This document shows, in pieces, positions 1 through 5,147 of a stretch of 5,383 bases of DNA; within the stretch, counting starts at the first letter, position 1, and every line of letters begins with the position of its first letter. The translations under genes were made by a program, and so were the position numbers. Source of the stretch: Coriobacteriia bacterium. Its GTDB lineage: Bacteria; Actinomycetota; Coriobacteriia; Coriobacteriales; UBA8131. A model generated the notes under the pieces. That model had not been told where the DNA came from. It searched no databases and worked only from the letters and a program-made list of their open reading frames with translations. Location: NCBI GenBank assembly GCA_003509825.1, contig DOMT01000221.1, positions 1,484 to 6,866 of the forward strand, read 5' to 3'.

Positions 1-10
1 ATTTGCAGTC

Positions 11-37
11 GGGAAAGCAGATTCTTCGTGCTTTCCC
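11..37. promoter_or_regulatory. Inverted repeat, candidate operator upstream of the first transporter gene
   Basis: GGGAAAGCA (11-19) is followed after nine bases by its exact reverse complement TGCTTTCCC (29-37). There is no T-run directly after the second arm, which argues against a simple intrinsic terminator for a gene left of the window. A TACAAT sequence resembling a sigma-70 -10 box lies immediately downstream (38-43), although no good -35 box is seen 16-18 bases before it. The repeat would overlap the -35/spacer zone of such a promoter, a common position for a repressor or activator site. The symmetry is directly visible; the function is inferred. Confidence 0.4.
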
Positions 38-40
38 TAC

Positions 41-54
41 AATGCCATGGCATT
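41..54. repeat. 14-bp perfect palindrome AATGCCATGGCATT
   Basis: AATGCCATGGCATT is self-complementary without a spacer and runs into a T5 stretch (53-57). It starts four bases after the 11-37 inverted repeat and overlaps the end of the TACAAT candidate -10 box. It could be a dimeric regulator site at or near a transcription start. Without a loop it is a poor RNA hairpin. The symmetry is certain; the role is unknown. Confidence 0.35.
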
Positions 55-73
55 TTTCAACACGGGTTTTTTG

Positions 74-206
74 GGGAGTTTTACACTCCCGCATCGCTTT
101 TGAATCACAGCGGTTGCATAAGCCGCCACTCCTCCTTCAAACAAGCGATAACAAGGTAATCCGGGTCGACCTTTCCCAGCCTCCCGGGCGGCTGGGTTTA
201 CGACCC
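74..206 (+). other. Serial stem-loops in the leader of the first transporter gene
   Basis: Three potential RNA stem-loops follow one another before the transporter start. GGGAGT/ACTCCC (74-79 with 85-90) has a five-base loop. GCGGTT/AGCCGC (110-115 with 121-126) contains one G-U pair and has a five-base loop. The third is a two-tier hairpin whose outer arms are GGGTCG/CGACCC (163-168 with 201-206) and inner arms CCCAGCC/GGCTGGG (175-181 with 190-196). The last ends about 15 bases before the ribosome binding site at 221-227. Base pairing is read directly from the sequence. I recognise no known riboswitch or T-box consensus here. A cis-regulatory leader is an inference. Confidence 0.35.
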
Positions 207-220
207 TCTAATGAAACGGC

Positions 221-227
221 AAGGTGA
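221..227 (+). promoter_or_regulatory. Ribosome binding site that fixes the start of the AAHS-like transporter
   Basis: AAGGTGA sits four bases before ATG 232. The in-frame upstream ATG at 211 has only CTCTA-type sequence before it and would put this site inside the coding region, so 232 is the preferred start. Confidence 0.65.
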
Positions 228-231
228 ATTG

Positions 232-1629
232 ATGAGTAAATCTCATACGATAGAGAAAAAAGCGATTCCCGAGCAAAAAGGCGGGAACAGATTCACAGTT
301 TCAGATGCACTTGATTCAATAAAGATCAACAAGTTTACCTGGTCGATATTTTTCCTCGTCGGCCTTTCCATGATGTTTGACGGATACGACTACATGATCG
401 TGTCTTACACCATGCCCCAAATCGCGCAGGAGTGGGGATTGGATTCGGTTGCCAAAGGCAGCCTGTCCTCGTGGAGCATGGTCGGATTGGTGGTAGGAAG
501 TTTTCTTGCAGGCCCACTGTCCGATACCTTCGGACGCAAGAAGATCATCACGCTCTCCGTGTTTTTCTACGGACTGATGACCATACCGGTGTTCTTCGCA
601 CCGAACTTCACGTTTTTCGCCGTCATGCGCGTCATCGCGGGTGTCGGTCTGGGTGTGTGCACTCCCATCGTCACCACGTTGTTTGCGGAGTTCACCCCCA
701 CACGTTACCGCTCGTTCTTCGTCACCTTCGGCATGGCCTGGATGATCGTCGGCTGGGTTGTCGCCGGCGTCGTCGGCACCGCCGTGGTGCAGGTTGCCTC
801 ATGGCACTGGTGTTACCTCATCGGTGGTCTGCCGGCGATTTTCGCCTTCTTTTTGTGGAAGTTTCTACCCGAAAGTCCCCATTGGTGCGCCAACAAAGGT
901 AAAACCGCGCAAGCCGTCGAGGTGCTCAAACTGATCGAGCGCCGCGCGGGTAGAAAGATCGACTGTGTGCTGGAGGCGGGCAACATCATAATCCCACCGA
1001 AACCGAAGACGGCCGGCCCCAGGGCCGTGTTGTCTCCGAAGTACATCAAGATCACCATCGGGTTTTGGATCGTATACTTCGCAGGCAACTTCGCCATCTA
1101 CGGCGTCAATGCCTGGTTGCCGTCGCTGATGCTCGAGCGTGGTTACGAAGTGACCTCGGCCTACGCGTTGGCCATCGCCCAAAACGCCGCCGCCGTCATC
1201 GCCAACTGCATCACGGGAGTCATGGCGGAAAAAATCGGACGCAGACGCAATCTGTTGGTGGGATTTGCGGCCTCGCTGGTCTCGATCGTGCTCGCCGCTC
1301 AGGTGGCAGGCGCCTACGCGTTGGTGCTCGGCGTGATGATATTTCTCGGCTTTGCACTCAACTACATGATCACCGCCCAGCAGCCGCTGATGGCCGAGGC
1401 CTACCCCACCGAGTTTCGCAATACCGGCGTGGGTCTCACGGTCGCGGTCGGACGTATCGGCGGTATCATCGCCCCGGTGGTGCTCGGAGCACTGCTCAGC
1501 TTGAACCTCGGGTACGCCAACACCTTCATGTTCCTGCTTATACCTATCGCCATCGGCATGCTTGCCGCGCTGCTGTTGATTAAAAAGGAGACGAAAGGTA
1601 AAACCATCGACGATTTGAACGAAGAGTAG
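232..1629 (+). CDS. MFS transporter, aromatic acid:H+ symporter (AAHS)-like
   Basis: This is a 465-residue inner-membrane carrier of the major facilitator superfamily, probably a proton-coupled importer of an aromatic or other organic acid. About 12 hydrophobic segments are visible, six (roughly residues 35-211) on each side of a hydrophilic central loop (about 212-271). Family motifs are present in order: DGYD in helix 1 (50-53, matching the DGFD motif of PcaK-type carriers), GPLSDTFGRKK in loop 2-3 (94-104), RVIAGVGLG in helix 4 (133-141), PESP after helix 6 (213-216), the second-half loop MAEKIGRRR (331-339) and EAYPTEFRNTG before helix 11 (389-399). The length is normal for the family and the frame is intact. 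The start at 232 is chosen on the AAGGTGA site. It is the first gene of a rightward set with a second MFS transporter. MFS membership is certain; AAHS is likely from the DGYD and PESP motifs. The substrate cannot be deduced because no catabolic gene is in view. Confidence 0.9.
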   Translation: MSKSHTIEKKAIPEQKGGNRFTVSDALDSIKINKFTWSIFFLVGLSMMFDGYDYMIVSYTMPQIAQEWGLDSVAKGSLSSWSMVGLVVGSFLAGPLSDTFGRKKIITLSVFFYGLMTIPVFFAPNFTFFAVMRVIAGVGLGVCTPIVTTLFAEFTPTRYRSFFVTFGMAWMIVGWVVAGVVGTAVVQVASWHWCYLIGGLPAIFAFFLWKFLPESPHWCANKGKTAQAVEVLKLIERRAGRKIDCVLEAGNIIIPPKPKTAGPRAVLSPKYIKITIGFWIVYFAGNFAIYGVNAWLPSLMLERGYEVTSAYALAIAQNAAAVIANCITGVMAEKIGRRRNLLVGFAASLVSIVLAAQVAGAYALVLGVMIFLGFALNYMITAQQPLMAEAYPTEFRNTGVGLTVAVGRIGGIIAPVVLGALLSLNLGYANTFMFLLIPIAIGMLAALLLIKKETKGKTIDDLNEE

Positions 1630-1634
1630 CACGT

Positions 1635-1708
1635 GGTGATTTCCGGGCACAACCTCCGCCAGTTACTCGCGGCCTCCTCAGGCCAAGCACGGAAATCACT
1701 TGATTTTA
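1635..1708 (+). other. Large inverted repeat with structured interior between the two transporter genes
   Basis: GTGATTTCCG (1636-1645) pairs perfectly with CGGAAATCAC (1690-1699), extendable by a G-U pair, and encloses 44 bases. Inside are GGCCT/AGGCC (1671-1675 with 1680-1684, four-base loop) and a competing CCGC/GCGG pairing (1656-1659 with 1669-1672). The right arm is followed by TTGATTTTA, a broken U-tract. The element may be a partial terminator or attenuator, an mRNA processing or stability structure tuning the ratio of the two transporters, or a DNA operator for the downstream gene. The pairing is visible; the role is inferred. Confidence 0.45.
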
Positions 1709-1727
1709 TCGAATAAGAAACCAACTG

Positions 1728-1735
1728 AGAGGTGA
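1728..1735 (+). promoter_or_regulatory. Ribosome binding site for the GTG-started OFA transporter
   Basis: AGAGGTGA ends four bases before the GTG at 1740. No ATG or TTG in the same frame is better placed, so this site supports a GTG start. Confidence 0.65.
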
Positions 1736-1739
1736 ACCT

Positions 1740-3065
1740 GTGAACGAAAAAGCTGCTATTAAAAAAGCGCTGCAAAGAAAGCGCTTCCTGTACCTCGGCT
1801 TAGGTATGCTGGCCCTGCTGTTCCTCGGTCTCGTGTATGCCTGGTCGATTTTCGCCACCCCACTCAACAAGGAATTCGGTTGGGGTAGTTCCGCCCTGTC
1901 GATTACCTTCTCCATCTCGATCGTCATGTTCGTTGTCAGCGGTTTTGTGTCTTCACTCGTGATGAAGAAGACCTCGCCGAAGGTAACGCTCACCATATCC
2001 GCCGTCTGTATGGGCGCTGGATTCGTTATGACCGGCCTGTTTGCCCACCAGGGAATCTGGGTCGTGTACGTGTTTTACGGCCTGTTCATCGGTTCGGGTT
2101 GCGGCTTCGGCTACAACACCCTGCTCTCAACCGTCAACGCCTGGTTTCCCGACCGTGTCGGGTTCTCATCGGGAGCATTGCTACTCGGATACGGTCTGGG
2201 CGCCCTGATCCTCGGTTCGGTTGCCGACATCTTGATGACCAACCTCGGCATCAGCTCCGCCTTTTATATCCTCGGCATCTTCGGCGTGGTCTTTTTGATC
2301 ATCATCGGCCTCAGTCTCAGGTTGCCGAATGCGGGTCTCGAAGAGTACTTCCCCCGCAAGTCAGCGGATGCCAAAGACGGGGGTAAGGTGAGTTACTCCT
2401 TCAAGCCGATCGACCTGGCGCGCAGCCCGCTGTTTTGGGTCTTCATCTTTTGGGTCGTTACCATCGCCACCGTCTGTCTCACCCTTATCGGCACCTCCAA
2501 GCAAGGCGCCCTCACCCTTGAGATCGATGCCGGCTTCGCCACCCTGCTTGTTGGCTTGATCTCCACCGTCAACGGCTGCGCCCGTATGTTTTGGGGTGTG
2601 TTCTACGACCGCTTCGGTCTCATCAAGGCCATGATCCTCATGTCCTGTGTGGCCTTTGCCGCCACGATTTTGCTCGTGCTCTCCTTTGCAAACCTCATCG
2701 GCGGTATCTACATCGCCGGCGCGCTGCTCATCGGTCTGTGCTTCGGCGGTTGCCCGGTTTTGGTGTCGTCGTTTACCATGACGCGCTTCGGGCCCGACAA
2801 CTACCCGCAAAATCTCGGTGTTGCCACCGTCAACTTGATCCCTGCGTCGTTTCTCAACTCGCTGATCTCCACGCCGCTGCGTGAGATCGGCGGCGACCTG
2901 CTCGTATACTCGGCCATGTCGGGTCTGGTGGTTATCGGCGCGATCGTGCTCATCTTCTTTGCGAAGCGCTACAGGTATCACATGGATCACCTCGCCGAGC
3001 TTCATGAGAAGAGCTTAACGCGGGCCGAGTCGACCGAAGTCGCCGCCGCGGCTTCGGCTAAATAG
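1740..3065 (+). CDS. MFS transporter, oxalate/formate antiporter (OFA)-like
   Basis: This is a 441-residue polytopic inner-membrane protein with about 12 hydrophobic segments and a hydrophilic central loop (about residues 194-227). OFA-type features are clear: GLVYAWSIFATPL in helix 1 (30-42), the segment around NAWFPDRVGFSSG (133-145) leading into the glycine-rich helix 5, and NGCARMFWGVFYDRFG spanning helix 8 and loop 8-9 (278-293). Arg282 lies where family members carry a substrate-interacting arginine. Helix 11 (about 355-380) has no lysine, whereas the oxalate carrier OxlT uses a helix-11 lysine for its dicarboxylate. Oxalate exchange is therefore doubtful, and a monocarboxylate or other small organic acid is more plausible (inference). 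The C-terminal tail is charged, then alanine-rich. Translation starts at GTG after AGAGGTGA. The cysteine-rich gene follows after 25 bases, suggesting co-transcription. Confidence 0.9.
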   Translation: MNEKAAIKKALQRKRFLYLGLGMLALLFLGLVYAWSIFATPLNKEFGWGSSALSITFSISIVMFVVSGFVSSLVMKKTSPKVTLTISAVCMGAGFVMTGLFAHQGIWVVYVFYGLFIGSGCGFGYNTLLSTVNAWFPDRVGFSSGALLLGYGLGALILGSVADILMTNLGISSAFYILGIFGVVFLIIIGLSLRLPNAGLEEYFPRKSADAKDGGKVSYSFKPIDLARSPLFWVFIFWVVTIATVCLTLIGTSKQGALTLEIDAGFATLLVGLISTVNGCARMFWGVFYDRFGLIKAMILMSCVAFAATILLVLSFANLIGGIYIAGALLIGLCFGGCPVLVSSFTMTRFGPDNYPQNLGVATVNLIPASFLNSLISTPLREIGGDLLVYSAMSGLVVIGAIVLIFFAKRYRYHMDHLAELHEKSLTRAESTEVAAAASAK

Positions 3066-3090
3066 GCAAAGCGACCAAGGAGAAAACGCC

Positions 3091-3387
3091 ATGCCGGGAA
3101 GCTGCTGGGTCTGTAACCCCTTTTGTGGAAAATGCCAACCGGCACCGGTGAAGTCGGGGCGCTGCCCCGACTGCGGAGGCTGCACCGTCTTCAAACGCGA
3201 GGACATTCTCGCCGACGGTGCACTGCTGTGCAAGACCTGCGGGGCGGATCTGAGCGAGTTGGTTCGCCCACAGGCCATCCGTTGCAACTACAGCGGAAAC
3301 GTCTGCGTGTATCCCTGCGGCAAGGGGCGGGGCGAAGTTCCGAAACTGGGCCACCAAATCTGCAGGAGGAATACAGCACCGGCATAA
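3091..3387 (+). CDS. Small cysteine-rich, zinc-ribbon-like protein of unknown function
   Basis: This is a 98-residue soluble protein with 13 cysteines (positions 5, 8, 12, 15, 25, 28, 31, 47, 50, 65, 72, 76 and 91), no membrane segment and no signal peptide. C25-x2-C28-G and C47-x2-C50-G with 18 residues between them form a textbook zinc-ribbon spacing. The N-terminal C5-x2-C8-x3-C12-x2-C15 block and the C65/C72/C76 cluster suggest a second metal site. A strong AAGGAG (3077-3082) lies eight bases before the ATG. The gene begins 25 bases after the OFA transporter stop and is followed by an intrinsic terminator, so it is almost certainly the last gene of that operon. Zinc or other metal binding is likely. 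A partner role for the transporter, a regulatory role, or a rubredoxin-like redox role are all possible. I do not recognise a named family. Confidence 0.8.
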   Translation: MPGSCWVCNPFCGKCQPAPVKSGRCPDCGGCTVFKREDILADGALLCKTCGADLSELVRPQAIRCNYSGNVCVYPCGKGRGEVPKLGHQICRRNTAPA

Positions 3388-3391
3388 GATA

Positions 3392-3408
3392 CGGACCCGA
3401 CCCGTCCG
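3392..3408 (+). other. Short hairpin just ahead of the operon terminator
   Basis: CGGAC (3392-3396) pairs with GTCCG (3404-3408) over a seven-base loop, directly after the stop codon of the cysteine-rich gene. An alternative pairing CCGA/TCGG (3397-3400 with 3411-3414) excludes it. It may stabilise the 3' end of the mRNA. The role is unproven. Confidence 0.3.
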
Positions 3409-3415
3409 CATCGGA

Positions 3416-3454
3416 AGAACCCCTCCAGCTGCAAGTCGTAGAGGGGTTCTTTTT
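3416..3454 (+). terminator. Rho-independent terminator of the transporter operon
   Basis: AGAACCCCTC (3416-3425) pairs perfectly with GAGGGGTTCT (3441-3450) around a 15-base loop and is followed by a T-run (3450-3454). It starts about 28 bases after the cysteine-rich gene stop. On the minus strand the hairpin has only a weak TTCTT tail, so it may also partly stop the convergent trigger-factor-like transcript. Confidence 0.88.
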
Positions 3455-3481
3455 GTCACACAGACGAGCGGATCAGGGGTT

Positions 3482-3523
3482 ATGAAGACAAACACGGTGA
3501 TTCGGAGTACTCCCCCACTATAA
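3482..3523 (+). other. 13-codon open frame between two terminators (speculative)
   Basis: An ATG at 3482 opens a 13-codon frame (MKTNTVIRSTPPL) ending at TAA 3521-3523, preceded by a weak AGGGG. It lies between two rightward terminators and ends five bases before the second hairpin. No promoter is convincing: TATAAC at 3519-3524 has no matching -35 and would lie inside the frame. It may be chance and is recorded only because of the terminator right after it. Confidence 0.12.
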
Positions 3524-3527
3524 CGCG

Positions 3528-3570
3528 GCGTCCCCACCCCGTGGATACAGGGTGGGGACGCTTCATTTTT
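3528..3570 (+). terminator. Second, rightward intrinsic terminator
   Basis: GCGTCCCCACCC (3528-3539) pairs perfectly with GGGTGGGGACGC (3550-3561) across a ten-base loop and is followed by TTCATTTTT on the plus strand. On the minus strand the base after the stem is not T-rich (CGTTATAG), so despite lying just past the stop of the leftward trigger-factor-like gene it is best oriented as a plus-strand terminator. It may back up the 3416-3454 terminator, block read-through into the convergent gene, or end a separate small transcript. A weaker bidirectional role cannot be excluded. Confidence 0.75.
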
Positions 3571-3593
3571 CCGGTTGAAGCCGGCTCAAACCG

Positions 3594-4886
3594 CTAGTTC
3601 GCCTGAACGGTGATGGCGGCCTGTTCCACGAGCCACTTGCTCGCCTTGAGACGCGAGGCGGTTTCGCGCAGCGCGTAACCCCGCCCGGTCTTTTCCATCT
3701 GTTCTTTGATCACCTCGGGTTGCTGCGGATTGAGCTCCTTGCAGACATCGAGGATGTCGGCTTCGGTGAGCGTCATCTTTTCGTGACGAAACACCGCATC
3801 GAGCGAGTAGCCCTCGGTGAGACTTTGGCGCGTCTGCATCATCAGCGACATACTGAACTGCTGCTCGCCACCGTTTTGTTCCACAAACTGCTCGAAGGGA
3901 ATGTTTTGTTGATTGAGCTGGGCGCGTAGATTGTTGAGGATGTTTTGCTGCATGGCCTCGTAGACGGGATCGTCGATCTTGCCCTCGAAGCGTTTAGCCA
4001 GTTCGGATACGGCGAGTTGACGTTTGAAGTTCTCGTACTCCGAGCTACGGGCCGCAGTGATGCGCTCGCGAATCGCATTTTTCAGAGCTTCGACGCCGTT
4101 CATCATCGGCATGTTCTTCTCAACCCAGGCATCGGTGATGGCCGGGATGATGCGTTTTTGGATCTCCTTGACCGTTGCCGTGCATTCCACGATCTGCTCG
4201 ATCTCCTTACCGTTTTCGTCGACGCTCGGACCGGAGAAGGTGAAGGTCTTGGTCTGTCCCGGCTCCATACCGATGATGTTCTCATCGAAGCCGTCGGGCA
4301 TGAAGCCACCGCCGGTCGTATAGGTGCGCGAATCGGTGGTCAGCCCGGGCAGGGGCTTGCCGTCTTCGAAGGTCTCCATCGCAAGCAGGACGCTGTCACC
4401 CGATCGCACCGGATGCGGGTCGTCGGTCACGTACTCGGCGCTCTGCTCGGCCATTTGGGCCAACTGCGCCTCGACCTCGGCCTCATCGATCTCAAACGGC
4501 GGCACGGTGATTGCAACCGGATCGTATGACTTCAGCTCATATTCGGGCTTTTCCGCAACATCGAGTGTAAACCTGTATTCGGCACCGCGCTTCATCGGCG
4601 CCGGCGACACGGGTTGCGGCGGATAAGCCGGAATCGTATTTTTCTTGTCCAATGCAAAGGGAAGCAGGTATTCCACGGCCTGTGGGGTGACGATCGAGTC
4701 CAGATCCTTGATCCCCATCTTCTCCTCGACCACCTGAGCGACGGTTTTGTCCTTCTCGGGTTGTAGGTTCATCTGTCGCGCAAAGGCGATGTGCGCCATG
4801 ATATAGGCATCCTCGACCTCTCCCGGAGTCGCTATAGCCTCGATTCTCAATCCCCCATCTTCGGTCTTTTTATGGGTAACTTTCAT
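3594..4886 (-). CDS. Trigger-factor-like chaperone / FKBP-type peptidyl-prolyl isomerase, divergent paralogue
   Basis: This 430-residue cytosolic protein has trigger-factor length and domain order. Residues 1 to about 118 correspond to the ribosome-binding domain. About 158-245 form an FKBP-like isomerase domain with the recognisable SGDSVLLAMETFEDGKPLPG and GFMPDGFDENIIGMEPGQTK segments. About 246-430 form the helical, Gln/Glu-rich chaperone arm. The hallmark GFRxGKxP ribosome-docking loop is missing: by hand alignment to the E. coli protein its place is taken by residues around LQPEKDKTVA (41-50). The protein may therefore fold a dedicated client instead of greeting nascent chains (inference). 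The start at 4886 is supported by AAGGAG nine bases upstream. The frame stays open for 89 more codons upstream, but that stretch is not protein-like. The gene is not next to clpP or clpX here, unlike many true tig genes, and is convergent with the transporter operon. Trigger-factor family: confident. Being the cell's housekeeping copy: unlikely. Confidence 0.85.
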   Translation of the reverse strand: MKVTHKKTEDGGLRIEAIATPGEVEDAYIMAHIAFARQMNLQPEKDKTVAQVVEEKMGIKDLDSIVTPQAVEYLLPFALDKKNTIPAYPPQPVSPAPMKRGAEYRFTLDVAEKPEYELKSYDPVAITVPPFEIDEAEVEAQLAQMAEQSAEYVTDDPHPVRSGDSVLLAMETFEDGKPLPGLTTDSRTYTTGGGFMPDGFDENIIGMEPGQTKTFTFSGPSVDENGKEIEQIVECTATVKEIQKRIIPAITDAWVEKNMPMMNGVEALKNAIRERITAARSSEYENFKRQLAVSELAKRFEGKIDDPVYEAMQQNILNNLRAQLNQQNIPFEQFVEQNGGEQQFSMSLMMQTRQSLTEGYSLDAVFRHEKMTLTEADILDVCKELNPQQPEVIKEQMEKTGRGYALRETASRLKASKWLVEQAAITVQAN

Positions 4887-4895
4887 CTGGTCTTT

Positions 4896-4901
4896 CTCCT
4901 T
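4896..4901 (-). promoter_or_regulatory. Ribosome binding site that fixes the start of the trigger-factor-like gene
   Basis: On the minus strand AAGGAG lies nine bases before the ATG at 4886. It argues against the longer in-frame start near 5153, which would run into the ribosome binding region of the divergent gene. Confidence 0.75.
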
Positions 4902-5110
4902 GATCGAAGTGCCAATATGTACCTTTGAATTGTAGCGTATATCCTGCTCTTTTTTATCGTAATTCGCCCTGTAGAAAAATAATAATAAGCAGCCTGATCT
5001 GCCTATCAACACAAGCCCTCTCACCTGATTCGGGTACCCGTTCCGTTGGCGGATTTCACCTGTTTGCCAGTGATGCCCGCTGCCGTATCGCCTCCTATCA
5101 TGTGTGTACC

Positions 5111-5127
5111 GTTCACGGCATGTGAAC
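5111..5127. repeat. Inverted repeat GTTCAC-N5-GTGAAC before the nucleotidase-like gene
   Basis: GTTCAC (5111-5116) and GTGAAC (5122-5127) are exact reverse complements separated by five bases. The repeat ends ten bases before the AAGGAGG site. It could be an operator near the transcription start or a small 5' UTR hairpin. Its position is suggestive, but six-base arms can arise by chance. Confidence 0.3.
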
Positions 5128-5147
5128 ACTAGGCAAAAGGAGGCTTT

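Larger units (their letters stand above)
4887..5147. promoter_or_regulatory. Divergent intergenic region between trigger-factor-like and nucleotidase-like genes
   Basis: These 261 bases must hold the promoters of both divergent genes. An A/T-rich island (about 4924-4990) stands out in otherwise GC-rich DNA and is the likely leftward promoter zone; TACAAT on the minus strand (4929-4934) is a possible -10 box without a clear -35. Rightward, TTGCCA (5064-5069) with TATCGC (5086-5091, spacer 16) and TATCAT (5096-5101) are weak candidates. Also present are the palindrome CGGGTACCCG (5031-5040) and a direct repeat TCACCTG (5021-5027 and 5056-5062). No gene is visible within it. Confidence 0.4.

Noticed and set aside
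74..206. T-box or other known riboswitch in the leader
   Set aside because: I could not find a T-box GGTGG-type antiterminator sequence or the conserved cores of the common riboswitches; it is left as an unclassified structured leader.
3..227. 74-codon plus-strand frame starting at TTG
   Set aside because: No ribosome binding site can be seen, the composition is not protein-like, it covers the inverted-repeat leader and ends on the ribosome binding site of the real gene.
211..231. Earlier in-frame ATG for the AAHS-like transporter
   Set aside because: It has no ribosome binding site; AAGGTGA at 221-227 is placed for the ATG at 232.
865..1650. 261-codon minus-strand frame
   Set aside because: Antisense shadow of the first transporter; His/Gly/Asp/Arg-rich translation without domains.
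2361..3005. 214-codon minus-strand frame
   Set aside because: Antisense shadow of the OFA-like transporter with a charged, low-complexity translation.
3504..3513. GGAGTACTCC palindrome resembling CGGGTACCCG at 5031-5040
   Set aside because: Both are short GTAC-centred palindromes with different flanks and no shared gene context; chance is sufficient.
3058..3537. 159-codon minus-strand frame opposite the cysteine-rich gene
   Set aside because: It crosses both rightward terminators and has no clear start site; the plus-strand frame has the strong AAGGAG site and ordered CxxC motifs.
3945..4529. 194-codon plus-strand frame inside the trigger-factor-like gene
   Set aside because: Shadow frame; the minus-strand product has recognisable domains across the whole interval.
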